Shown here piece by piece: positions 1-11,989 of a stretch of 64,000 nucleotides of DNA. The stretch is taken from positions 902,180 to 966,179 of the forward strand of contig JAQJVL010000291.1 of the NCBI GenBank assembly GCA_035578905.1, written 5' to 3'. Source of the stretch: Stictocephala bisonia (Eukaryota > Arthropoda > Insecta > Hemiptera > Membracidae). The translations under genes were made by a program, and so were the position numbers. The notes under the pieces were generated by a model. It did not search any database. It had not been told where the DNA came from and saw nothing but the letters and a program-made list of their open reading frames with translations. Within the stretch, counting starts at the first letter, position 1. Every line of letters starts with the position of its first letter.

Positions 1-3000
1 CATAACACACAGTTATTTAATCTGTAAAATTGTTCAGGTTCATGGCAATTTCACTGTGTAACTATAAAAAAAATTGATTTTACGTTTATTAACTGGAGGT
101 ATTTTTGCTTAGTTCAAAACTATCTGCTGTGTTAACAAATATTAACTTTTTACAGAAATAAATTCCCTTTCGTATTTACTTTCCTTGGCCTGGATACCGT
201 CATACCTTACGGCTTGAGGAGCTTATCGATATAGAGAGACCCACCCACTCTACGTAAACAGCTCTTAAAGGTCGTTCACTTGCTCTACCCCCTCACCCTT
301 TACGGGTTGCCTCACCCTCATCCTAGTTCTCCTTGCTTTGTCATGTGCTCAATCGTATAAACAAAACATATTTTTGATTGCGTTAGTAATTTTTTTTATT
401 TTATAAGAAAGAAAATAGTGCCTATCCTTTGAAGATTTACGACTTAAACGAGTAACATCTGAGTTAAAGGTTTCAGGTAAAAACACTTTTCTGGTTCAAA
501 CATAACAAAATTGTAACATGTTTCATTGTTGTCAGGAGACTTCATAATTTCATCTCCCATAAAAAAGATGCTTATTATTTTAACAAAACAATATTTTATC
601 GGCAACGAACGATAGTACGGTTTTAATCTAGATGCATTTATGTACTTTTATATTCATGTGATAAAAATGATAAATACAATCATAAAAATGTCATGTCTTT
701 TACACCACCGAACGTATAATAAAGCAAGGAAAACAAAGATGTAATCCACTTTTTATAAATATTTTCGTGTACCTCTAAGTATCTTCTAAACTCAAAGAAC
801 CATATTTGATTTCTTCCGTTTGGATCAACAGGAAGGCATGATTTCCTGAAGAAAGAATAATTTATTAGTAGCCTAATAGGTCGGTCAGCTAGGGCCTTTA
901 GTTTATCTTAAAATCCAAACTATATGGTATACATTCTTTTATTTTAAAAACATTTTAGTTGTTTATGTTTTATTTATTTTTCAAATAAGGAAAGAAAATA
1001 TTTAAACAGTTGCATATTTATTAAAATTAATAGTATTATATAGTTGTGACTAAACAAATTACTGTATTTTGAAATAAATATTTTAAAACAAATTGTCTAA
1101 AAAGAGCAATTACAAATACACTTTTGTTACTTTCAACAGAGACTTCCTTATTAGTCTCAAAATAAAATTGCTAAGAAGTTCCTTATAATTAAATACGTGA
1201 ATAAAACCAGATATCAAGTTTGGTCTGTGATAACACTCACAGCAGGAGAAATGTTTACTGCATTTATATCGACACCTGCAAAACATGCTGATACTGTTTA
1301 GTTAACATACACGGTAAGCACACAGTTCCCCCATGATTGAAGGCGCCAACGACCATAAAACGGCGTGATTATATGCCAAGGAAAAAACGGACCGGAACTG
1401 AATTTTATACAACGAAAATCGGTTAATTTGTTACAGAATTTGATTATGAAGTGCATGTACTGTATTACGTAACAATGCAATACAGCAATAAGTAACTGGT
1501 CAGCTACTGTATTTTTGTTGCGTACTGTCCGACCTTACGTTCAGTTTTAGCGCGGGCTGTACCGTGTCTTTATGATGAATTCGCGTAGCATCGCAGCTAA
1601 GAAACGACAGTCTTCAGGCAAGCAACTAACAATAAAAACATTTTTTCAAAATCCTAAAGTACTCTTTTTAAATTACATAACTAATACTGTAATTTTTTAT
1701 CTGCATAAAGTTCATTTATAATGCTTTAATTTTATATTTAGTACATTTTGTTCATTTACCTATCATTTCACCTTGTTCATTCAAATACAGAGTTATTTAA
1801 CAATACTTAACTCTGTATTTTGCAGCTTAAACATTGTACTGTACTGAAATGTTATTACGTTGTATTTCTTATTGTTATCAGTTTTATTTTGTGTTCTATA
1901 ACCCAAATTAATGATTGTTTAAACAGTACTAAAGTGTTAATTCTTAGTAAAATGCATTAAAGTACTTAGTTATACAAAAATTAGCGTTTTTATTGAAATT
2001 CCCTATTATCCGACATTTTCACCTATCCGACGTCATCACGGCTCCGTTACGTCTGTTCCACTGTAGTGTCAACGAACAGGAAAGCCGGCTTCACGGGTCC
2101 CATATGAGTGGACAGTCTTCCAATAATACGAGGCTCACGGATAGGCATAATGTCTAGAGATATACCAATTCAAAACACTGAAACCACATCAAATAAAAAA
2201 AAAAAACACCTATTTTCATTTGCTCCATGTTATCTTAGTATACACTGGGTCAGGTTAACCACTTGAAAATTAAATATGTTTGTCAAAATAATGTATTTTA
2301 TTATTTTGTATGTTTTTTTAAAGAAGTGTAGGTGACGTTTATACATTAAAATCATCTTCTTCTATCACACAAGGGATGACGCGTCGTTGTCGGTGTATTC
2401 CTAAATTCTTTAGTTTCGCCCAGTTGACAAATTTATTCGATAAGGGATGGTTCGGGAATAAACAAAGCTGTGGTAACAACCGCAGGGACAGGGTCACTCG
2501 CTATCAGTCAGTTTGGCCCATAAACCCCGATGATCTGTAGTGGGGGGGGGATATCTCGGACACTGCCCCATCCCACTGCACCCTGACTTATAGCGACCAA
2601 TAAAGAACCAAGTAACATTGTTTGTTCTATAAATAGATTACACTCGGCATTCTTTCGCCGATTTTTTAACTCTTGGAATTGAAAGCAATGAAATTCGTTA
2701 AAATAACTTCATTAAAATTCCTTTTCAATGATTAACTGATAATTAATAAACATGCATTCTATAGTGTTAACGAATACCGATAAGTAGTGAATATATCCCG
2801 TCCTGAGAGTGCTGAGCACAGATTGTCATGTAAAGATAATTTTTAATATTTTTAAAGTTTAACTGGAATTCCTAATTCTCACCGTGTTAGATGTTATAGA
2901 GTACAGTATAGTTTGATTATGTTTAATTATTATTTAATTTACTGTCATGATGGCCATAGATTTGGCAATGCTAAAAATCACACGTTAGTAATTAGAGTGT

Positions 3001-3390
3001 CGTGTTAACATTTCATAAAGAATAACAATAATGAATAGTATATGTTAATTAAATATTATTCCTTCCCACGGTAACTAACAAATTGCACAGAAAAACTATA
3101 TTCTAGTTCCCACATTTTTTTATGAAAATAAAAATAATCAATTTCTAATGATAACCTAATTTACCAGTAAAAATTCCAGATATCGATCGGAAAAGTGACA
3201 TATAACTTAAGTAATAAACTATGTAAAAACAACTATTGAGCTTAACAAAACGTAAATCAACAATGAAAGACAACAAACACTAAAATAAATTGTTAAATAA
3301 CAAAGTAATTACGTCCAAACAATAAAAAGGACATATTCATATTATAATGTAACATGTCAGCATAATTATTTTATATGTTAAGACAAAAAT
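1..3390. other. AT-rich stretch without a recognisable gene
   Basis: I see no exon chain, RNA gene or complete transposon in this stretch. It is AT-rich with a few GC-richer patches, around 180-350 and 2010-2150. The second patch has wording such as 'attatccgac' and 'ctatccgacg' that faintly recalls decayed pogo-type ends, but no matching partner end was found. The short ORFs here are not supported by any recognisable motif. A distal promoter or an unrecognised transposon relic cannot be excluded. Confidence 0.5.
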
Positions 3391-5279
3391 GTGAATGTTT
3401 CAATAAGTGCATGATGAAAGACGATGTTGTTCTATTCACAGACTGAGATCAACATCTCCACGGCAAGGCCCAGGCCTGGTGTGAATGTTTCAGTAAGTAC
3501 ATGATGAAAGACGATGTTGTTCTATTCACAGACTGAGATCAACATCTCCAAGGCAGGGCCCAGGCCTGGTGTGAATGTTTCAGTAAGTGCATGATGAAAG
3601 ATGATGTTGCTTTATTCACAGACTGAGATCAACATCTCCAAGGCAGGGCCCAGGCCTGGTGTGAATGTTTCAATAAGTACATGATGAAAGATTATGTTGC
3701 TTTATTCACAGACTGAGATCAACATCTCCAAGGCAGGGCCCAGGCCTGGTGTGAATGTTTCAGTAAGTGCATGATGAAAGATGATGTTGCTTTATTCACA
3801 GACTGAGATCAACATCTCCAAGGCAGGGCCCAGGCCTGGTGTGAATGTTTCAGTAAGTACATGATGAAAGATGATGTTGCTTTATTCACAAACTGAGATC
3901 AACACCCCCAAGACAGGGCCCAGGCCTGGTGTGAATGTTTCAGTAAGTGCAGGATGAAGTATGACATTGCTTTATTCACAGACTGAGATCAACATCTCCA
4001 GGGCAGGGTCCAGGCCTGGTGTGAATGTTTCAGTAAGTGCATGATGAAAGATTATGTTGCTCTATTCACATACTGAGATCAATATCCCCAAAGCAGGGCC
4101 CAGGCCTGGTGTGAATGTTTCAGTAAGTACATGATGAAAGATGATGTTGCTCTATTCACATACCGGGATCAACATCTCCAGGGCAGGGTCCAGGCCTGGT
4201 GTGAATGTTTCAGTAAGTGCATGATGAAAGATTATGTTGCTCTATTCACATACTGAGATCAACATCCCCAAAGCAGGGCCCAGGCCTGGTGTGAATGTTT
4301 CAGTAAGTACATGATGAAAGATGATGTTGCTCTATTCACAGACTGAGATCAACATCCCCAAGGCAAGGCCCAGGCCTGGTGTGAATGTTTCAGTAAGTAC
4401 ATGATGAAAGATGATGTTGCTCTATTCACAGACTGAGATCAACATCCCCAAAGCAGGGCCCAGGCCTGGTGTGAATGTTTCAGTAAGTACATGATGAAAG
4501 ATGATGTTGCTCTATTCACAGACTGAGATCAACATCTCCAGGGCAAGACCCAGGCCTGGTGTGAATGTTTCAGTAAGTACATGATAAAAGATTATGTTGC
4601 TCTATTCACAGACTGAGATCAACATCCCCAAGGCAAGGCCCAGGCCTGGTGTGAATGTTTCAGTAAGTGCATGATGAAAGATTATGTTGCTCTATTCACA
4701 GACTGAGATCAACATCCCCAAGGCAAGGCCCAGGCCTGGTGTGAATGTTTCAGTAAGTACATGATGAAAGATGATGTTGCTTTATTCACAGACTGAGATC
4801 AACACCCCCAAGACAGGGCCCAGGCCTGGTGTGAATGTTTCAGTAAGTGCAGGATGAAATATGACGTTGCTTTATTCACAGACTGAGATCAACATCTCCA
4901 GGGCAGGATCCAGGCCTGGTGTGAATGTTTCAGTAAGTGCATGATGAAAGATGATGTTGCTTTATTCACAGACTGAGATCAACACCCCCAAGACAGGGCC
5001 CAGGCCTGGTGTGAATGTTTCAGTAAGTGCAGGATGAAATATGACGTTGCTTTATTCACAGACTGAGATCAACATCTCCAGGGCAGGGTCCAGGCCTGGT
5101 GTGAATGTTTCAATAAGTACATGATGAAAGATGATGTTGCTTTATTCACAGACTGAGATCAACATCTCCAGGGCAGGGTCCAGGCCTGGTGTGAATGTTT
5201 TAGTAAGTGCATGATGAAAGATTATGTTGCTCTATTCACAGACTGACATCAACATCCCCAAGGCAAGGCCCAGGCCTGG
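3391..5279 (+). repeat. 90-bp tandem satellite, 21 copies
   Basis: A 90-bp unit beginning GTGAATGTTTCAGTAAGT repeats head to tail 21 times with almost no length change. Copies differ by scattered substitutions, for example ATCTCCA, ATCCCCA or ACCCCCA at one site and GATGATG or GATTATG at another. Most units contain the donor-like CA/GTAAGT and, 39 nt further on, the acceptor-like TATTCACAG/AC. The 51 nt from an acceptor to the next donor is free of stops in one frame. The array ends abruptly before AGAAGGAACC. No transposon ends were recognised at its borders. It lies about 6.6 kb upstream of the ABHD12 start codon. Confidence 0.95.
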
Positions 5280-5544
5280 AGAAGGAACCACAGTCTGTTT
5301 CTTCCTTTAATTCAATGTTTATTTTATTGTTGTTGTTTTTTACAATTTAAAATTCCTTAAGCTGAGGCTTAATTATTGCCAAACTACGACACTCAAAACT
5401 TATCTAATAGCAAGCATGTTAATGACAAATGAGTGGACGCTTATAAAGAAACGAATCGTTATTTTTACACCTGATAACACTAGTTACAATTAATTGGCGA
5501 ACAAGATAAAATAATCCCTGATAATTTTTTTAAAATAACGACTC

Positions 5545-5754
5545 AAAATGTTTAATCTACTTTGTAACAGTACTAAAGGGTTTTAATTTTTACTCTACTT
5601 GTTAAAATGTATGTGATTTACAACAAAACAAAACACGAGGTTCAAAAAGTTGCGTGAAACCTCGTGTTTTTTTTAGTTGTAATTCACATAAATTTTAACA
5701 AGTAGAGTAAACATTCAAAACCTTTAGTACTGTTATAAAGTAGATTAAACACTG
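5545..5754. mobile_element. Hairpin (fold-back) MITE-like element
   Basis: Two arms of roughly 90-95 bp face each other: TTTAATCTACTTTGTAACAG on the left and its near complement CTGTTATAAAGTAGATTAAA on the right. The centre is a tighter stem, ACGAGGTT...AACCTCGT. Arms differ by a few substitutions. Non-coding; no target-site duplication was resolved. Confidence 0.75.
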
Positions 5755-8700
5755 AACATGAATAGATTATGTGATTAGGTATTTTGTATCTGTTTTTTTT
5801 TTTTCGATAATAGTTATGACCGATGAACATAATGGGTCTGTAAACACAATTTGGATGAAGTCTCTCCAGACTGCTCCAGGACTGAAGGCCACTCTGATTA
5901 GCCAACACTTGATAACGGACCAGGGCCTGAATTAAAAACGTTGTAATGTATGGTTGTTTTATAATTGAATTCTATCACACTAACACACAGTGCCCGCTGG
6001 GTTTGTCCGTAGGAGATAATATGGGACGCCCTCAAAGTATGCTTTTCGGCCATAAGAATAACACGGAGAGATTTAAATGGGTCGATATGTAATAGCTGTT
6101 CAAATGTAAATAATGATTTACAGCTATAGGCTAATATCAATCATCATAGATAGCAACAATGGTGTTTGTAATACTGTATTGAGATCTTTCATTATGTTAA
6201 GCCAGGGAAAGTTGCAAGCATTGTTTTATTCATATTCGATTGCGGAGCTCCGCTTTACTGGACTTGAAGGTTTCGATGATAATTGAATGCAGCTATTTTA
6301 TTTCCTTTATTAGTATTGAGCTTAAAAAACAAATGAATTAAACACGTTTGAAATAGACTAAGCAATAACATTGCGTGTTTATACTAATAAATAGGTAGCA
6401 ACGGAAGTAATGTGAGTGAGAAATTGTAAATAAATTGAATACTGTGGTTTTACGTTGTACAGTTAACTTACTGTTATTTGTAATCAAAAACCACAGGCCA
6501 AAACCGATGTATAGCAAGCACAACGAGTGACGAGGTTGGCACGCAAAGGATTCAGGGGTGTCCCCTAGTTTTAATTAATCGTTGTTATTGGACAATAGAA
6601 AACAAAATGATAATAACAGTGATGTTTTATTCATTTTGCTTTATAATGAATAAGAATAAAACACGTATTAGATAGAAACATAAAACGATAGAAGATCGAA
6701 TTTATGTTCATAAAAAATACAGTACTATACACATTTTAACTAAATTTAAGAGCATTTTTGTGTGACCATAATATTCATTAGGCCCTTGTTTTTCACATAG
6801 TTATCAGTTATTTGCAGACATATCGAGTTAGTCAAAACGATTCTCCTCCTAAAGTAAGTTTTTATTGATTAACACTTCGTGGTACCTAGAAAAGAATACG
6901 GTAGGTATACGAGCATATCCCATGAATTCACATAGGTGACATGACAACCAGGTAGAACAACAAACAAGAAATAAACACAAGAATATTGTTTTAATTCCCA
7001 AAGCCGATTAGTGGTGAATAGCTTGTTCAGTCTAGACTTTGCAGCTTGCTTACTTACTTACTACTTAGCTGAGAGCTTCCATTTGATTGGTAGATTTAGT
7101 TAACAGTATTTAATAGAATAATCAAATCAGCAGATTTTGCCCAAGTGATGTCACAATCTACTGCGCAGCCTCCCTGTGATACCTACTGTCTGTTCTAGTT
7201 ACCGTGGATTACATTAACATATACGGCAAACGCACTTTTATTTTGTAAATAACAATCTGAACAACAAGACTACTGTGAAGAAACTGATGTATAATTTAAT
7301 CCGGGCAAAACCCTGGCGCTAATGTACCCGTGTGAAAGGAACCTGCCAGAGGGATCTGAATCACATTTTTTGTGCAGGTTTGTATACTTTACTCGAGCAC
7401 TGAAAGCTTTTGAAAGAATTACTGACCCTTCGTTCACGCACGCCCATTACATAGGATATGTTACCAGCTCTAATGAATACAGTATACTAAAACTATACAG
7501 TAGACATTGATGGGAATATTATATTTTGATTTGGTTCTTATTTTGAATTGTAATTACAATTTAATTTCGAACAAGTCTATACATTATAGTTAGATCCTAA
7601 CAATATTTAGGTTCCTCTGATGTTATATATAATTTTAGTAATTTGTTCGGATTCTTGTTTAATTGCTTGTTGGAATATAGTAGTTTTAATATTTAAAAGT
7701 ATGGCATAAAGTTATAAGTAAAGTAAACAATTTCATAATCACTTCGTGTATGTAATTACGGTGTTTTCAATGAAATATTAACTATTAAGTACAATTTAAT
7801 ACAATAAACAAAAATTAAGAAAAATAAGGTTTGAATTTTGTTTTAATTTAATTGAACTTTATTTTTTCCAGTCAGCTCCAAGTTATCGTCCCAATTCTCT
7901 CTGTGTGAAAAGGGTATCAGCCATCATCTGTGCTTGGACATAATATAATCAATTCCTGAGATATAAAAGCCCTTAACCCCTAAGTTGAATGACATTTGAT
8001 TTAATATTTTCAGTTTTTTCTTTGTTATAATTCTGTTGATTTTATTGTTATTAGAGTTGAAATGAAATGAATGAAAAATGACTTTATTGTACACGCAATG
8101 GGCGAGGTTAGGACTAAAATGTGTTCTCTTACAACTAACCATAGAGATGTCATATTTTAATTGTTCATTAACTACTTTTATTTGTTTCTAACCAAAAGTA
8201 TATAAGGCCAACGTCCACGTTTCAATTTCAAATTAATGTGATTAATATTTTTGTATAAAAGCTTTCCGAGGAAATATGGCCATAAATTTGTGGCCATATT
8301 TTTTAAGTGTAAATAAAATCCTTCCAATGGATTTTAATATTAATTAAAGGTATATAAGAATTCTTCGTTTGATAGAGTAGGGTTTGATATCTGTCATATG
8401 TTCGTTTTTAATTTATGGCAGGTATATTATACTACATTCAGGAGCAATACAGGGTACTACACCTTTACTGCTAGTAATACATGGCGGCTTTTCAAAGGAT
8501 CTTTTTTGAACATGGAATAATAATACAATCACCAATCTGTTTGTGTTCAGAAACGGGAAAACCTCTCCTACAAACAACGGTAAAACTAAAGATTATAGTT
8601 TTTGATCATATTAAAATCACATGTATCCCAATATATATTTTCCCAATACAAATAAAAATTCTTTTTAAATTAGTAATTATATTTTAAATACTGTTGTCTG

Positions 8701-8778
8701 ATTTATTATTGTTTAGATTAACACTATTAAATAACCTTACTTTTAATCTCACACCAATACGAAATTAGCCTCACAAAG
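5755..8778. other. AT-rich stretch without a recognisable gene
   Basis: No exon chain or complete element was recognised. Positions about 5980-6290 share wording with 16200-16640 ('ggccataagaataaca', 'acagctgttcaaat', and a 'ccgact..ggagct' block), so this is probably a decayed dispersed repeat. A small hairpin built on AAATATGGCCA lies near 8272-8302. The remaining short ORFs show no family motif. Confidence 0.5.
5980..6290 (+). repeat. Dispersed repeat, copy 1 of a degenerate family
   Basis: This stretch shares several short blocks with 16200-16640, including GGCCATAAGAATAACA and ACAGCTGTTCAAAT, in the same order. A third, weaker relative is at 39540-39770. The family is unidentified; the wording at the other copies recalls non-autonomous insect repeats, but no diagnostic ends were seen. 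Confidence 0.5.
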
Positions 8779-9064
8779 TTAACCCTATAATGGCAAGCAT
8801 TCGTAAATTTTACGTCGCGCCCCAAACCCAAATAAATTGGCATAAATATGTCACTTTTGGTTTGACGGGCTTGTCCAGCTGGGTAATCGGAGCTCCACTA
8901 TGCCCAAGGTCAGCCTCCTATTAATATCCCGTCTACTAAACATAGTTTACCCAATATAAACTGTTAATAGTAGAATATACTAATCTAATCCTTTCTAATA
9001 ACGTAATGTTTATTCCACTTTTTTATATGCGTTAGCAAATGGTTTTTTGACGTATTTGCAAATA

Positions 9065-9967
9065 CAGTAGAACGTCAATAATCCGGATTAACTGGGACCG
9101 GACCCCATCCGAATTATCAAATTATCCTGATTATCGAAATTACATTAAAAAAGGCCAGTATACACGATTAAAGTACACAAACATTTTAAAATGTTATATT
9201 TTCTCTTATTCAATAAAGGGTTAAGAGGTGAAATTAATCAAAAACATCTTTTATGTTCAAACACTGTATTGTAAAACACTATTTGAGCTTTAAAAAAGTG
9301 TATTAGGTTTTTGAACTGCAGTAGTGGTTCGTTTTTTCACAGCTATGTCCTTAATTCGTTTTAAAAGAATCAGCTGAGTGGGTGAGCCATGAGCTGAGTT
9401 TTGTTTCTCTAGCCATGACATCAGTGTCTCCGCTGCTACAAACGCTTCAGAACGAGTTGGCCCTGTTTCTTCTGTATCATCTTCTGGGTCGTCACTGTCA
9501 GATTCCATTGTTTCTGTTTCCTCTGAAAGAAATTTCTTAACCAACCAAAAATAAATGCTTTCTTTTCCTGCCTTTACACAGTATGTTACGTACAAAAGAT
9601 TATAAATCAGAATGTTGGCAAAAAGAGCCACCTCCCTCTACCGCGGCCACCCCCCGTCTCCTCGCTACGCGCCTTTTCGCCATCGTCCGCTTGACGATAA
9701 GGAATATGGAGCTAGGGCAGATGGTACGATGTTTTAATTTTTTGCTACAAGAACAAAACAGGGTATATTAATTTTAAAAAGCTAAATGTTTGAACGGATT
9801 AAAATCGGGTCATAACAGTTATGTATAGTAAAAAATGTCAAAATCCATTTCCGTTTAACAATAATTAATTTACATTTGAAACACAATCGGTGTGCAGTAA
9901 TACGTAGATACAAATCCGGATTATTGACGGTCCGGATTTTTACGTCCGAGTTATCGACGTTCTACTG
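9065..9967. mobile_element. Tigger/pogo-type transposon, internally deleted
   Basis: The ends read CAGTAGAACGTCAATAATCC and, inverted, ...GTTATCGACG-TTCTACTG, with TA on both sides, the target duplication of Tc1/mariner/pogo elements. CAGTAGAA-C-TC-ATAATCCGGA is the classic Tigger terminal motif. At 903 bp the element is much shorter than an autonomous Tigger, so most of the transposase is missing; only its C-terminal end survives, on the minus strand. It sits inside a piggyBac-like element. Confidence 0.9.
9290..9545 (-). pseudogene. Tigger transposase C-terminal remnant
   Basis: Minus-strand translation gives an acidic stretch (SDSDDPEDDTEETGPT), then SEAFVAAETLMSWLEKQ and LILLKRIKDIAVKKR. 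This pattern is found at the C-terminus of Tigger/jerky-type DDE transposases: an acidic linker, SEAF..LET...W.E.Q, then L.LLR.I.DLA..KR. The DDE catalytic core and the CENPB-like DNA-binding domain are absent, so this is a remnant without activity. It lies between Tigger ends, as expected. The open frame extends upstream to 9631, but that part has no family resemblance. Confidence 0.75.
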
Positions 9968-10618
9968 TATAACAAAATTAGACTGATTACGAAATTTTTA
10001 TGTATCTATGTTCTTCGAGTTTTCGATTTTTTAGGTACTGTTGATCAAATCACTACAATTTTAAAAATTATTTTGTCGTAATGTTATGTAACTGACTGTC
10101 TTACATTACTCAAGATAGGAACTGTAATAAATTTTTAAGTATAATGATCAATATTAAATTAGGATGATAAGTTATTTTTTCTCATTCCCCTACAATAAAT
10201 TAAAAAATCAACAATAACATTGATATATTTATAATGAATGCTGATAGTGTGATACTTAATAAGCTTGCCATTCTAGGGTTAATCTTAATACAATACAAAA
10301 TTACATTATTTGTTATCATGCATCTTACCACACGCGCTACCTAATTCACAGAGACGGCCTTCTCAAAGACCTTGGAGTGTCCTATGTGACCTGGTTGCTA
10401 GAACAGGTCTGATTTACGGACTACTAGTGAGGATTTGCTGCAACTAGTGTTGTAAAATGTTGACTTCCTCACATTTCTGCGTAAGAAATATTGTCATATA
10501 TGTTATTAAATTTTATTTGTTTTCGTGAAATTTCGATATATGTTTTCTTCGTCCTGATAAGCGTAAGGAAGTTCAGGTAATTTTACTATTGATTATTATG
10601 GTCAGTTACTTTAAATTC

Positions 10619-11408
10619 TTGGTAATTATGCACTTTCTTGCCACCTCTGAAAATACGATTTCATGTTAATAAAGTGGTGAAAAATGAGTTTATCTCTCTT
10701 GAGGAGTTTGATTTCATCCGCGGAAAACTCGTTTTTTACCGAAAAAACGAAAAATTAGATTTTTATCTAATAATGAAAAAACCAACTTTTTTAAAAATCG
10801 TTATTTTTCGACAAATTTTTTTTTCATTTCTCGTGTTTTTTTATGCTGAACACAAATATACAACTGGTTTTGCAGTAAAATTATTTTTTCAGCTCGAAAA
10901 ATGCATTTTTTTGACATAACCAAACTTATACTAATTGTCTTATTTTCTCAACAAAAATTCGTAATTTGCGTTAAATTCGGGCGTTTGGCCTCCGTGACGG
11001 CCTGCCGGCCGTCACTCCGGCGGGAATATATGAGAATTCGGTGTTTGTGATTAATAGTTGTTGTATATAATGATCGCGTAATGGCCGCTAATCGCGATCC
11101 GCCGCAACAGTAGTTTTTCCGTTATTTCTCGAGAAATATTTTGTAATAGACAAAAATAGTTTTCAAATTTTTATTCAGCGCAAAAAAACACATCAAAATA
11201 AAAAAAGATGATCAAAATACCATTTAAATTAACGGAAATATGACAAAAATACTAAAAGTTGTGACATTGGTTTTTTCGATTTTTTCGGTAAAATACGTTA
11301 TTTCCGCGGAATAAAAAGCATATCTCGTGAAAATACAGCCAATTCTAGACCCATTTCAAGCAAAATGTTCCAAATTTGTTTGGTGGCAAGAAAGTGCATA
11401 ATTACCAA
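10619..11408. mobile_element. 790-bp TIR element with ATTC duplication
   Basis: The ends are TTGGTAATTATGCACTTTCT and its exact inverse, continuing through TGCCACC, giving 27-bp perfect terminal inverted repeats. ATTC flanks both ends. The inside is AT-rich with several shorter inverted repeats and one GC patch (about 10980-11110). The 93-aa ORF at 10638-10919 starts inside the TIR and is low-complexity, so I do not treat it as a gene. Superfamily not recognised. It lies about 500 bp upstream of the ABHD12 start codon. Confidence 0.8.
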
Positions 11409-11412
11409 ATTC

Positions 11413-11924
11413 TTTTACCAACTCCTTAATTTAGTAAACAATAATTGAAAAGAGATCACACAAATAAAAACTGGAAAGTTTTTCTTACGTAACTTGACTT
11501 TCACTTTAAAAACAGATATTGTAATGGCAAACTCGGTGGCCATCAGCTGGTAAAATAAAGCTGTCAGGTGACATTTCTATTTTCTCTCTGCTTGCGTTGA
11601 GACCACTACAATAACCTAACCTAACTTACGCTTATCGCACTTATCATAGTTTGTTTGTTAGCTTGTCGCAGTTGCAATGTAAATTTTATTGTCTGTGTCT
11701 ATGTTGAATTGTTGAAGAAAAGTGTAGTGATAACCTTTCTCAATTAGTGGCCTATATCAACAAAAACCATTTAGTTCAACTGCATTAAGCTTAAAACTAT
11801 TAGGCCAGAATCGTTTCGCTCGCTAAAAGTATAAAATGTACTCCATGTAGCGTTCATTGTATCTGTGATGTTTAGGCTATAATTTCCTTTATGAGGTTAT
11901 GAGAGCGAAATTTAATTCACTTCC
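11413..11924 (+). promoter_or_regulatory. ABHD12: Probable ABHD12 promoter and 5' UTR
   Basis: This is the unique stretch between the upstream TIR element and the first coding exon. It has a higher C+T content than its surroundings (for example CTCTCTGCTTGCGTTGAGAC). No TATA box in a convincing position was found. An in-frame stop at 11913 precedes the ATG at 11925. A short upstream ORF (M-R-L-stop) begins at 11891. The transcription start cannot be fixed from sequence alone. Confidence 0.4.
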
Positions 11925-11989
11925 ATGAATGCTGTAACAGAAGCTCTTGTAGAAAGGTGTAGTTTGAGTGGGGAAATTCGTCCCAAAAG
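11925..11989 (+). CDS. ABHD12: ABHD12 exon 1 (start codon)
   Basis: The ATG opens [20 protein letters not shown] and the exon ends AAAAG/GTAAAA after 21 codons plus two bases. The joined codon AG+G gives Arg. The frame is closed upstream by TAA at 11913, so this is the first usable ATG. Support is phase agreement with exon 2 and an open frame across the junction. There is no sequence conservation to lean on, because ABHD12 tails vary. If this exon is wrong, translation could start at the Met in exon 2 (13405). Confidence 0.6.

Larger units (their letters stand above)
8783..10278. mobile_element. piggyBac-like non-autonomous element, split by a Tigger insertion
   Basis: The left end reads TTAA/CCCTATAATGGCAAGC and the right end GCTTGCCATTCTAGGG/TTAA. 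These are 16-bp terminal inverted repeats with one mismatch, flanked by TTAA on both sides, which is the target duplication typical of piggyBac-type elements. Without the 903-bp Tigger element nested at 9065-9967, the host element is only about 590 bp, with no sign of a transposase, so it is a MITE-like derivative. The nesting shows it inserted before the Tigger element did. Confidence 0.8.

Noticed and set aside
3391..5279. CRISPR-like array
   Set aside because: Units are contiguous 90-bp copies without unique spacers, in a eukaryotic genome; this is a satellite.
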